NCBI GenBank assembly: GCA_050740455.1
Contig: JBOIDF010000107.1
Location: 1 to 8,184 of the forward strand
Length of the DNA: 8,184 bases
Origin: USCg-Taylor sp050740455
Lineage (GTDB): Bacteria > Pseudomonadota > Gammaproteobacteria > JACCXJ01
Reading direction: 5' to 3'
Made by a program: the position numbers and the translations under genes. Below, piece after piece: positions 1 through 6,252 of this stretch. The notes beneath the pieces are model-generated. The model saw only the letters and a program-made list of their open reading frames with translations, was not told where the DNA came from and ran no database searches. Numbering within the stretch: position 1 is the first letter of the stretch; every line of letters starts with the position of its first letter.

Positions 1-2
1 GG

Positions 3-200
3 GCGAAGGCGCTTCTACAGGCGCACGTGGGCATCTTGCACAAGATGGCCGAGACGCTTATCAGGTACGAGACCATCGAGAGCGCGCAGATTGACGATCT
101 CATGGCCGGCCGCACCCCCAGTCCCCCAAAGGACTGGACGGAAGAGGAGAAACGGGCTAGCCCTATACCGCCGGCCGATGCCGCGCCCGAACCGGCTTGA
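3..200 (+). CDS. ftsH: ATP-dependent zinc metalloprotease FtsH, C-terminal end (partial)
   Basis: This is the 3' end of a gene that enters from the left edge: 65 codons in frame 3, ending in TGA at 198-200. The peptide contains the helical tail of the FtsH protease domain (AETLIRYETIESAQIDDLMAG), followed by a proline-rich RTPSPPKDW segment and an acidic, low-complexity end. The pattern Y-E-T-I-x-x-x-Q-I-D-D-(I/L)-M-A-G and the following PP-x-D-W are characteristic of proteobacterial FtsH, a hexameric inner-membrane AAA+ protease that degrades misfolded membrane proteins and regulatory proteins. The ATPase domain and the zinc-binding HExxH motif lie outside the window. In many gammaproteobacteria folP follows ftsH. 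Here it is replaced by a tRNA remnant and accessory genes, so this gene marks the core-genome side of an island junction. The family call is confident. Confidence 0.9.
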   Translation, partial: AKALLQAHVGILHKMAETLIRYETIESAQIDDLMAGRTPSPPKDWTEEEKRASPIPPADAAPEPA

Positions 201-255
201 GTCGCGCCCAAGCCAGGAGCGGTCTCTACCCGACAACAAACGCGCATTGTTTTAC

Positions 256-303
256 TGGTGCCGGCGAGAGGAATCGAACCCCCGACCTACTGATTACGAA
301 TCA
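256..303 (-). tRNA. tRNA-Thr(CGU) 3'-half remnant, probable island attachment scar
   Basis: Read on the minus strand, this stretch gives the 3' part of a threonine tRNA. It has a 7-base anticodon loop TTCGTAA (anticodon CGT) with 3' stem TCAGT, a T arm of GGGGG/CCTCT around loop TTCGAAT, then the acceptor 3' strand CGCCGGC, discriminator A and encoded CCA. The match to a tRNA stops inside the 5' side of the anticodon stem (about base 303). Bases further upstream on that strand give no D arm and no GCCGGCG 5' acceptor strand, so this is not a functional tRNA. Tyrosine-recombinase integrases commonly use tRNA 3' halves as crossover cores and leave such a duplicate at one end of the element. The complete copy would be expected to the right. 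It lies 55 bases after the ftsH stop, which fits a core/island border. Confidence 0.85.
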
Positions 304-434
304 AAATACGCGGCATGCCCTTGGATCGAGTTGCGTGATTTTCCAATGGCTTAGGTAGTTTTCGCGTTGCTCAAAGTGCGCCTGGATCGGGTGGGATCGG
401 CGTAAAGTGGGTACAGAACGGTAACAAGGCTCGG
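304..434. other. Gene-free spacer between attachment scar and hicA
   Basis: I see no gene, tRNA 5' half, hairpin terminator or convincing promoter here. The stretch that would hold the missing 5' half of tRNA-Thr has no tRNA-like structure. A short near-repeat (ggatcgggt/ggatcggcg) is present around 394-410 but is too short to interpret. Confidence 0.4.
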
Positions 435-674
435 TCATTGGCCCAAGGCCGTATAGAACGCTTTTCTCGAAACGCCCGCTTGGTGCGCCATCCACCCGAT
501 CAGATCGTGGGTGAAGGGCGCTTTTGGGCAATCCACGGTTACCTTGTAACGCTTCCCGCCGTCATCCTTGACCCATTGCTCGTGGGAGGTTCCCTTCTGT
601 GGCCTTGGTGCAAACCCGAGGTTCTTGAGGATGGTCTTAACCTCCTTGCAGGTCAGCGGCCGGTGTTTCGCCAT
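435..674 (-). CDS. hicA: HicA-family type II toxin (mRNA interferase)
   Basis: The 79-residue product matches the HicA/YcfA family, small double-stranded-RNA-binding-fold proteins that cleave mRNA when not bound by their HicB partner. Visible family features are an N-terminal helix with the pattern T-x-K-E-V-x-x-I-L-x-x-L-G-F (about residues 8-21), the KGTSHEQW segment (27-34) carrying the catalytic-type His31, and a DCPKAPFTHDLIGWMAHQAGVS segment (48-69) ending in a C-terminal helix. Length is normal for the family. The ATG (672-674) overlaps the stop of the upstream HicB-like gene by one base (TAATG), which argues for coupled translation and decides the start. The reading frame is intact. 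Order is antitoxin-like gene first and toxin second, as in many hicBA loci. Promoter control is probably shared with the upstream genes. Confidence 0.85.
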   Translation of the reverse strand: MAKHRPLTCKEVKTILKNLGFAPRPQKGTSHEQWVKDDGGKRYKVTVDCPKAPFTHDLIGWMAHQAGVSRKAFYTALGQ

Positions 675-1015
675 TACGCATGGCGGTAGCGCGAGGAGGG
701 CTCCAGGGGTACGAGAGAGATGAACAGCCGCCGGGCTTCGTCATGGATGGCGCCGGCCCTGCTGAGCACGCGATACCAGTAATACTTGAGCCAATCACGC
801 GGCGGCGCACGCCTGGTCAACAACTGCTCAGCGTACTCTCTATCTTCACCTGCAAGCGCGTCGTACACGTACTCGGCGACCATGGCTTCAAGCTTGTCTT
901 TCACTTCCATGAACGTGTCGCCCTGTGCCGCAAGGGAGAGGTCGAGACAAAACGCTTGCCACTGATTGCCGCCCCGCTCGGCGTAGCATCGTAGGAGTAA
1001 TTGCGTTGGTTTCAT
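674..1015 (-). CDS. hicB: HicB-like antitoxin-type protein
   Basis: This 113-residue protein begins with a segment typical of HicB-like domains: a strand-rich start (QLLLRCYAERGGNQWQAFCLDLSLAAQGDTFMEV, from about residue 5) followed by a helix (KDKLEAMVAEYVYDALAG). The hallmark is the C-x-D-L-x-L-A-A-Q-G-D-T pattern, equivalent to the P-D-L-P-G-x-x-x-x-G-D-T region of classical HicB. It would neutralise the adjacent HicA toxin. Residues 60-113 (with RRAPPRDWLKYYWYRVLSRAG) do not show an obvious helix-turn-helix or ribbon-helix-helix, so DNA binding and autoregulation are uncertain. The ATG at 1013-1015 overlaps the upstream ORF stop as ATGA. The TAA stop overlaps the hicA start as TAATG. The family call rests on the N-terminal pattern and the hicA neighbour. 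Confidence 0.7.
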   Translation of the reverse strand: MKPTQLLLRCYAERGGNQWQAFCLDLSLAAQGDTFMEVKDKLEAMVAEYVYDALAGEDREYAEQLLTRRAPPRDWLKYYWYRVLSRAGAIHDEARRLFISLVPLEPSSRYRHA

Positions 1016-1392
1016 GGATCTCGCCCTACCAAATAGTTTGAACCCGAAGTCGGATCAGTAGAGAGGTGAGCGGCGGCCTTGCCCGCTCGCTGGAGCTGGC
1101 TCGTATATATCCGCTCGATACGCTCGCCCCACCACACCGCTAGCGAGTTTACGTGAGTTAGCAGGATTCGATCCCCTGGATCACATGAAGACACAGGGCA
1201 GACGGTATTGACGCCAATCGCAAGAAGGAATCCCGGCGTAGCGCTGTTCACGAAGTAGCGCTCGTTGCGGCCGATGGCATAAGCGGCACGCCTGGCACCC
1301 CAAACCCAGCCCCTGGAAGGACTGTAATGTTGCAAAAACTCCTCGAGCGACGCGCCGAGCGTCCAACCGTAAGTATCTGATTTTTCCGACAT
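1012..1392 (-). CDS. Hypothetical protein coupled to hicBA
   Basis: I do not recognise this protein. From the ATG at 1390-1392 it has 126 codons, and the frame stays open upstream to 1509. I prefer the shorter start because the longer one runs into the divergent MerR-like gene on the other strand. The sequence has plausible protein character, with aromatic-rich segments such as GWVWGARRAAYAIGRNERYF and SLAVWWGERIERIY and three cysteines. I see no signal peptide, long membrane helix or familiar motif. Its TGA (1012-1014) overlaps the hicB ATG as ATGA, which is the main reason to consider it real and part of the same transcription unit. It could be an extra regulator or partner of the toxin-antitoxin pair. 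It could equally be an older gene remnant that happens to abut it. No strong Shine-Dalgarno sequence is visible. Confidence 0.4.
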   Translation of the reverse strand: MSEKSDTYGWTLGASLEEFLQHYSPSRGWVWGARRAAYAIGRNERYFVNSATPGFLLAIGVNTVCPVSSCDPGDRILLTHVNSLAVWWGERIERIYTSQLQRAGKAAAHLSTDPTSGSNYLVGRDP

Positions 1393-1456
1393 GTGCAGAT
1401 AAGCCTGCGTACCTCTGTATGGTGGTTCTATCGTATCACACGCACAGAGCATACGC
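1393..1456. promoter_or_regulatory. Divergent intergenic region (unknown-ORF/hicBA versus MerR-like/RepA-like)
   Basis: These 64 bases separate two outward-facing transcription units and are the only place near them for promoters. I can see AT-richer patches (around 1424-1440) but no pair of -35/-10 hexamers good enough to name, and no clear operator palindrome. The assignment is positional only. Confidence 0.3.
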
Positions 1457-1658
1457 ATGTATACACGCACATTTGTCGCACGGACGCTTGGCGTCCACGC
1501 CAACACCATCGCGCGATGGGAGGCCCGGGGTTATCGAGGCGGCGCGACGGGACAGCGCTAATCGAAGGCTGTACACGGAGGCTGATTTAGAGGATCTGCG
1601 GCGGCTCGCCGCCACCATCAAAGCCGGCCGGCCGCGGAAGAACCGCGAAGCGGGATGA
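1457..1658 (+). pseudogene. Frameshifted MerR-like small HTH regulator (excisionase/AlpA-like)
   Basis: Two adjacent frames together encode one MerR-type winged-helix protein of about 66 residues. From ATG 1457 the first frame reads MYTRTFVARTLGVHANTIAR then WEARG, which is the helix-turn-helix (R-x-L-G-V-x-x-N-T-I-x-R-W-E). At the G run 1527-1530 this frame leaves the homology. The next frame continues with VIEAARRDSANRRLYTEADL and EDLRRLA, the wing and second helix of the family, and ends in a basic tail GRPRKN. An intact relative would be expected to read ARG-(L/V)-I-E-A across the join, so two bases lost or one gained in the G run would explain it. The TGA (1656-1658) overlaps an ATG (1655-1657) that fits the start of the downstream ATPase. 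Such proteins sit beside integrases and RepA-like ATPases and act as excisionases or repressors. Confidence 0.65.
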
Positions 1659-2523
1659 GCGATGCCCGGCGGAGTTTGCTGCGCGGGTCACGGCCTTGCG
1701 CATCGACGCGGCCATGGACCGCCTTTCGGCGCTTGGCTCGCCGGGCTATGAGGATATCGCGGCGGCGGCCCGAGATATCGGTATCCCGATCGAAGCGCTG
1801 CGGGCCATGATCGATGAGCGCATGCCACCGGGTGAGGCGGCTGCCGATACGCTCGCCTATCGCCGGGTCTCGGATATCGAGGCGAAGCCGATCCGCTGGC
1901 TGTGGCCTGGGAGAATCGCGCGAGGGAAGGTCACGGTGCTGGCCGGTCACCCGGGGTTGGGCAAAGGCCAAGCGGCCGTAAGCCTGGCGGCGGTCGTTAC
2001 CACGGGCGGGATCTGGCCTGTGGATCGGACGCTGTGCGAGCGCGGATCGGTAATTATCCTATCGGCCGAGGATGACCCGGCGGATACGATCCGGCCGCGC
2101 CTTGAAGCGGCGGGCGCGGATCTCAACAGATGCTGGATCGCGGGCGCTGTTCACGAACCCAGCAAGGACGGCGACCCAGTCGCAAGGTCGTTCAACCTCG
2201 CGAAGGACATCGAGCGGCTAGGGGATCTGGCCCGGCGGCTGGGTGACGCTGCGCTTATCGATATCGACCCGATCACGGCCTATCTCGGCGGCATTGACTC
2301 GCACAAAAACGCGGACGTGAGGGGACTGCCGCTTGCAGCAATGGCGGCCGAGCGTGACGCGGCGATCGTGTGCGTGTCGCATTTGACCAAGGCCGGAGGG
2401 ACCGAGGCCCTGCTGCGGGTCATGGGTTCACTGGGATTCGTGGCGGCGGCTAGGAGCGCGTACCTGATCGCTAAGGACCCTTTACAACGCCAGGCTTTCC
2501 AGCTCCTCGGCCTGAAACGGTGA
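1655..2523 (+). pseudogene. RepA-like AAA/RecA-fold ATPase of an integrative element or plasmid, degraded
   Basis: The open frame from about 1696 (a TTG, 275 codons) encodes a RecA-fold ATPase of the RepA/AAA_25 type, hexameric helicase-like proteins found in plasmids and integrative elements. Visible in order (numbering from the TTG): Walker A AGHPGLGKG (83-91), a SAEDDPADTIRPRLEAAGAD segment (123-142), Walker B LIDIDPITAYLGG (187-199) and the SHLTKAGGTEALLRVMGSLGFVAAARSAYL region (228-257). Three oddities are visible. The Ser/Thr after the Walker A lysine is Gly. The C-terminal domain after residue 260 is missing. The best start, ATG 1655 overlapping the upstream stop as ATGA, reads MSDA and then needs one extra base near 1664 to join PAEFAARVTALRIDAAMDRL in the ATPase frame. 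Together these suggest a dead gene that was once translationally coupled to the MerR-like gene. Confidence 0.7.
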
Positions 2524-2615
2524 TAACGTACCCAGTAGCCGCACCCTGTTTTTTTAAATTATTCCATCCTATCAGACCGTTACGCTAATTCGCTAAAAGA
2601 AGTTCGGTTTAATGC
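2524..2615. other. AT-rich intergenic spacer before the GST gene
   Basis: About 90 bases without an ORF, containing a run of seven T (around 2550) and AT-rich sequence. The T run follows no stable hairpin that I can draw, so I do not call a terminator. A promoter for the GST gene could lie here, but no good hexamer pair stands out. Confidence 0.3.
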
Positions 2616-2621
2616 AGGAGG
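2616..2621 (+). promoter_or_regulatory. Strong Shine-Dalgarno of the GST gene
   Basis: AGGAGG lies 8 bases before the ATG at 2630. It fixes the start of the first GST fragment and shows that the broken gene once had an efficient translation signal of its own. Confidence 0.75.
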
Positions 2622-2629
2622 ACCTTGAT

Positions 2630-3350
2630 ATGCGCTATGAGCTCTATTACTGGCCCGGCATACAAGGCCGCGGCGAATTCGTGCGGCTCGCGCTCGAGGA
2701 GGCGGGCGCCGACTACGTAGACGTAGCGCGTCAGCGGAGGCGCGGCGTCTCGGCAATGATGCGCTTTCTTGAGGGGCACTGAGACTGGCTCTCTGCCTTT
2801 CGCGCCGCCGTTTCTCAAGGCCGGCGATCGGGTGATTGCCCAGACCGCCAACATCCTGCTATATCTGGGGCCGCGGCTCGGTCTGGTTCCGAAGGCCGAG
2901 GCCAGCCAGCTCTGGACGCATCAACTGCAGTTGACGATCGCCGACTCTGTGGCGGAGATCCATGACGTGCATCATCCGATCGCGGGCAGCCTGTACTACC
3001 ACCAGCAGAAGCGCGAGGCGCGGCGTCGCGCCGGGCATTTCACCACGGGACGGGTGCCGAAGTTCCTGCACTATTTCGAGCAGGTGCTTGCCGGCAATCC
3101 GAAGGGCAGGGGGTATATGCTCGGTCGCAACTTGTCCTACGTCGATTTGTCCGTCTTCCAGCTCATCGCCGGGCTGCGTTACGCCTTCCCGAAGACAATG
3201 AAGCGATTGGAACCGAAACATCCCAGGCTGGTGGCGCTGCACGACAAGGTCGCGGCGCGCCCGAACATCAGCGCCTATCTGGCGTCCGAGCGGCGTATCC
3301 CGTTCAACGAAGACGACATCTTCCGGCATTATCCGGAGCTAGATTCGTAG
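2630..3350 (+). pseudogene. Glutathione S-transferase family protein, frameshifted
   Basis: Two overlapping frames make up one GST of about 240 residues. The first (2630-2782, 50 residues) has the thioredoxin-fold start MRYELYYWPGIQGRGEFVRL ALEEAGADY, resembling sigma-like GSTs that use an N-terminal Tyr, and stops at TGA 2780. The second frame, entered at about 2778, continues with PFAPPFLKAGDRVIAQTANI LLYLG (the glutathione-contacting region with the cis-Pro type loop). It then runs through the all-helical C-terminal domain: QLWTHQLQLTIADSVAEIHD, RNLSYVDLSVFQLIAGLRYA and a C-terminal FNEDDIFRHYPELD. One inserted base, or two lost, at about 2774-2778 explains the break. Both halves otherwise look conserved, so the lesion is either recent or a sequencing error. 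Such enzymes conjugate or isomerise electrophiles with glutathione in the cytoplasm. Only 6 bases separate its stop from the signal-peptide-like start of the amidohydrolase, suggesting joint transcription. Confidence 0.8.
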
Positions 3351-3398
3351 GACGGACTAAAGAGGAAAGCCACGACGAATACGATCCTTCTATGCGGG

Positions 3399-4757
3399 GT
3401 GCTGTGCTTCATGGGAAGCGCGCAGGCCGACGACTCCCCGGAGCAATACCAGGCGTTCGTGGGAGCGACGCTTATTGATGGGACAGGCCGAGCCTCTCGT
3501 CCCGATGCCACGGTGTTGATCGAAAACGAACACATCCGCGCGGTCGGGAACAAGCCAGAGATCGCAATACCGAAAAACGCAAAAGTCTTCGATGTCAGTG
3601 GGAAGTGGATTGTGCCCGGATTGATCGACGCACACGTCCATTTCTTCCAGTCGGGAGGTCTCTACACGCGGCCCGATGTGATCGATCTCCGCGCGATCCG
3701 GCCGTATGAAAAGGAGATCGCCGGGATCCGTGAGCGACTTCCCGCCACCTTGGCGCACTACCTCGCAAGCGGCGTGACCTCGGTGGTGGACATGGGCGGA
3801 CCGAATTGGACCTTTGAGGTGCGAGAGCTAGCGCGCCGGAGTATGCACGCCCCACGGGTCGCGCTGGCCGGGCCGCTGATTTCGACGACCCTGCCCGCAG
3901 CGCTGAAGACCGACGAACCACCGATCGCGCAAGTCAAATCGGCGGAGGAAGCGCGCGCCGTGGTGCGGCGTCAGAGCCATCGGCGGCCCGATTTCATCAA
4001 GATTTGGTTTATCCCCGCTTGGGGTTTGCCGTTGTCGCTACAGATCGACTGGGTCGAGGCAGCCATCGAAGAGAGCCACGCTCAAGGCTTGCGGGTCGCG
4101 GTGCATGCCACAGACCTTGACGTCGCGCGCGCGGCGGTCGAAGCGGGGGCGGATATTCTGGCCCACAGTGTTCGAGACCGGCGCGTCGATGAGGCCTTCA
4201 TCCGACTCTTAAAGAAGCGCGCTGTTCGCTACGTGACTACCCTCGCGGTCAACGAAGGCTATAGAAGTGTGTTGCAAGCGGGGGTCGAACCTACGGAATT
4301 CGAGCGGCGGCTTGGCAACCCCGACGTGCTGGCGACCCTCGACGATCTGCAAGCGCTGCCCCTATGGCAACGCTGGTCGCAGTGGCTCAAACATTGGCCC
4401 GGCCCGCAGTACATGTTTTGGAACCTAAAACGCCTGCATGCAGAGGGCATCTCCATAGCGGCGGGCAGCGATGCGGGCAATATCGGCACCTTGCACGGTG
4501 CGGGTTTACATCGGGAGCTGGCGCTCATGGCCGAGGCCGGTCTCTCGCCGGCTGAGATCCTTACGGCTGCCACCCTCGGAGGGGCTCGCGTCATGGGGCG
4601 TGCCGCGGAGCTCGGCACCCTAGAACCCGGTAAGCTCGCAGATCTATTAGTCCTCGAGGCTGACCCTCTCGCCGATATCCGTAACCTCCGACGCATCCAT
4701 TCTGTGGTCAAAGGCGGCCGGGTCTTTGACCCCGATGCGATCCTCGATAAGCGCTGA
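3399..4757 (+). CDS. Secreted amidohydrolase (imidazolonepropionase/prolidase-like, binuclear metal)
   Basis: The 452-residue frame encodes an amidohydrolase-superfamily enzyme. From a GTG start the metal-site residues are visible in order: H79-x-H81 in GLIDAHVHFF, Lys201 (FIKIWF, likely the carbamylated bridge), His236 (VAVHATD), His256 (ILAHSV) and Asp358 (AAGSDAGN). The N-terminal beta-sandwich GATLIDGTG and the C-terminal GTLEPGKLADLLVLEADPL are typical of the imidazolonepropionase-like and aminoacylase-like branch that hydrolyses peptide-like or cyclic amide bonds. The substrate cannot be read from sequence. The frame is open upstream to the stop at 3348. There it encodes KRKATTNTILLCGVLCFMGS followed by AQA-DD, a good Sec signal peptide with an AxA cleavage site, but no ATG, GTG or TTG lies at its head. 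The GTG used here would cut off the basic region, so export of the present gene is doubtful. The catalytic body is intact. Confidence 0.85.
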   Translation: MLCFMGSAQADDSPEQYQAFVGATLIDGTGRASRPDATVLIENEHIRAVGNKPEIAIPKNAKVFDVSGKWIVPGLIDAHVHFFQSGGLYTRPDVIDLRAIRPYEKEIAGIRERLPATLAHYLASGVTSVVDMGGPNWTFEVRELARRSMHAPRVALAGPLISTTLPAALKTDEPPIAQVKSAEEARAVVRRQSHRRPDFIKIWFIPAWGLPLSLQIDWVEAAIEESHAQGLRVAVHATDLDVARAAVEAGADILAHSVRDRRVDEAFIRLLKKRAVRYVTTLAVNEGYRSVLQAGVEPTEFERRLGNPDVLATLDDLQALPLWQRWSQWLKHWPGPQYMFWNLKRLHAEGISIAAGSDAGNIGTLHGAGLHRELALMAEAGLSPAEILTAATLGGARVMGRAAELGTLEPGKLADLLVLEADPLADIRNLRRIHSVVKGGRVFDPDAILDKR

Positions 4758-4840
4758 CGGCGCCTAGTGATCGATCGGTGAATCGGGATGGTTAAAAAAA
4801 TCAGCCGCCGGATTGAGGTGGTCCACCGTGCGTACAAAGC
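4758..4840. other. Short spacer, site of the lost amgK N-terminus
   Basis: No gene or terminator is visible. The AmgK homology begins abruptly at about 4841 with ESLIVMD, so the N-terminal 50-70 residues of that kinase have been removed and this spacer lies at the breakpoint. Confidence 0.4.
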
Positions 4841-5489
4841 GAGTCCTTAATCGTGATGGACGCGCCACCCGAGAAAGAGGACTGCCGGTCGTACATTGCG
4901 ATCGCCCAACGCCTAATCGCTGCGGGACTTACAGCGCCACGAATCGTCAGCCGTGACGTAGAACACGGCTTCCTCCTGCTGACGGATCTCGGTAACCGAA
5001 TATATCTCCAGGAACTCTACGGGGACAAAGTTGCGCGCTTGTACGGCGATGCAATCAATGCGATCCTCGCCATGCAAGCGCGGGTCGAGGGACACGGATT
5101 ACCGCCCTACGGGCGCGAATTGCTCATGCGAGAGATGGAGCGCTTCCGGGAATGGTTGCTGCGGTGGCATCTCGGTATCAGCCTCACCCTAAACGAACAT
5201 GACATGCTTACGGACAGTTTCGGACTGCTAGCCGATGCGGCCTTGTCCCAGCCGCAAGCCTTCGTGCATCGGGATTATCATTCGCGCAACCTGATGGTCA
5301 TCGGCAGCAACAATCCGGGGATCCTCGATTTCCAGGATGCGGTTATCGGTCCGGTCAGCTACGACTTGGTTTCGCTCTTAAGGGATTGTTATATTAGCTG
5401 GCCGCGTGCGCAAGTGATTGCTTGGGCCACGCGTTATTTTGAGCAAGCGGTGGAATCCGGTGTCTTAGGCGCATTGAACCTTGCCACAT
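4841..5489 (+). pseudogene. amgK: N-acetylmuramate/N-acetylglucosamine 1-kinase AmgK, truncated at both ends
   Basis: The readable frame is 4853-5677 (274 codons from GTG), but only about the first 207 residues are kinase. They carry IVMDAPPEKEDC near the start, FLLLTDLGNRIYLQEL, the catalytic loop FVHRDYHSRNLMV (Asp141, Asn146) and the metal-binding ILDFQDA (Asp159), then DLVSLLRDCYISWPR. These identify AmgK, an APH-fold kinase that phosphorylates the anomeric carbon of MurNAc/GlcNAc in the MurU-linked peptidoglycan recycling route. The nucleotide-binding N-terminal lobe is mostly missing: homology starts at about 4841, immediately after unrelated spacer. The C-terminal part is also lost. 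Beyond about 5485 the frame reads antisense through a transposase fragment to a chance stop at 5675-5677. With both ends gone, it cannot be an active kinase. No murU is in the window. Confidence 0.8.
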
Positions 5490-5827
5490 TTCTTACGGAG
5501 TTCGCCGATGAGACGCGGAACACCCCACCCAATGTTAGCACCCGAGAGCTTCCCAATGAGTTCTTGGACTTCCTTGGCCACGGGCGGGCGGCCCGGTCCT
5601 CGATGTTGGCTGAGCGCGGCCCAGTAATCGCGGAAGTGCTTGCGCCGCCAAGTAATCACGGTCGCCGGTTTAACTAGCATCAACGTTTCTTGCCACCCTG
5701 GCCGGAGGCGGGAAATCCACGCCCAAAGGAAGCGGTCCATGGGACGAAGCTTAGGTCGGGACTGACGCCGCTGATACACATTAAGCTGATGGCGGAGCAT
5801 CGTTGTTCTCGATCTGCAGCGATGCAC
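5490..5827 (-). pseudogene. Integrase-core (rve) transposase, N-terminal fragment
   Basis: On the minus strand a frame (GTG 5825-5827; next ATG 5798-5800) encodes the N-terminal part of a DDE integrase-core transposase of the IS3/IS481-like kind. It reads MLRHQLNVYQRRQSRPKLRP, then WISRLRPGW, LVKPATVITWRRKHFRDYW, HRGPGRPPVAKEVQELI and GANIGWGVPRLIGELRK. The alignment to this family stops at the RK (about 5493), just before the catalytic core. The frame then reads a few chance residues in amgK and stops at 5465-5467. No DDE residue is present, so it is inactive. The first 20-30 residues normal for the family are also not in this frame. Its 3' break coincides with the amgK 3' break, so insertion into or deletion across amgK probably created the junction. 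Confidence 0.75.
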
Positions 5828-5829
5828 GA

Positions 5830-6057
5830 GTGCGAAAACAGGTCATCAGGAACATTAAGAACGCACGAACAAGGGTGGACATTCGGGCATGGCTTAGCGG
5901 TGTCGAGGATCTCTTTTCCAAGATACACCGAAAAACCTTCACCAAGCGAGATCCGACGCTTACTCAACTACATATGGGTTTTCGGGAACGACACGTCCCG
6001 TTTGGGACCGACCAAGAGCGTTCATTTCGCGCCAATAGAGCACTCGGTGCCGGCTAA
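5830..6057 (+). CDS. Unrecognised ORF, possible gene fragment
   Basis: An open frame runs from 5803 (TTG) or 5830 (GTG) to TAA 6055-6057 and encodes about 75 residues from the GTG. The product is basic and fairly protein-like (VRKQVIRNIKNARTRVDIRA, then WLSGVEDLFSKIHRKTF and QLHMGFRERHVPFGTDQERS). I do not recognise a family, and no Shine-Dalgarno sequence precedes either start. It lies between two transposase fragments. It may therefore be a leftover of a gene broken by those insertions, or a chance frame. No opposing frame over this stretch looks better. Confidence 0.3.
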   Translation: MRKQVIRNIKNARTRVDIRAWLSGVEDLFSKIHRKTFTKRDPTLTQLHMGFRERHVPFGTDQERSFRANRALGAG

Positions 6058-6062
6058 GCAGC

Positions 6063-6252
6063 GTGATTACAAGCGTTAACCGGTCACGAATGATGTAACC
6101 CACAGCGTGCTGCTCACACCAGGCCAACATTCGCCAGCAGCAAAGCCACTATCCCCGCGAACGATGATCCGCACCTTCGGCCAGGCGAGATCCGCGGGGG
6201 CAAGAGAGATCCTCAACCGATGAAACAACTCGCCAACAGCGTCGCGCGCTCG
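6063..6252 (-). pseudogene. IS1380-like DDE transposase fragment, frameshifted
   Basis: On the minus strand from 6252 downwards, one frame encodes RARDAVGELFHRLRISLAPA DLAWPKVRIIVRGDSGF. The last part is the W-P-x-V-x-I-(I/L)-x-R-x-D-S-G-F block that carries a catalytic Asp in IS1380-type transposases. The frame is then lost. The next frame continues with MLAWCEQHAVGYIIRDRLT, matching the following (L/M)-x-x-W-C-E-x-x-x-V-x-Y-I block. Adding one T to the run at about 6142-6144 would join them as DSGFCCWRMLAWCEQH. Both flanks of the gene are missing, and no terminal inverted repeats were recognised. This is a dead internal piece of a transposase. IS1380 is my best family match; another IS4-like group is possible. 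Confidence 0.6.

Noticed and set aside
91..354. Plus-strand ORF across the tRNA-Thr remnant
   Set aside because: Its middle part (WCRREESNPRPTDYES) is the conceptual translation of the complement of a tRNA 3' half, a known type of false protein.
3595..4837. Long minus-strand frames opposite the amidohydrolase
   Set aside because: Arg/Ser/Pro-rich shadows typical of GC-rich antisense frames; the plus strand has all catalytic motifs.
5797..5825. GCATCG/CGATGC inverted repeat with 17-base loop
   Set aside because: A six-base stem within and next to the transposase start; likely chance, and no second copy at the other end to make it an IS terminus.
5465..5827. Transposase fragment as an intact short gene
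   Set aside because: The frame stops by chance inside amgK sequence and lacks the whole catalytic core.
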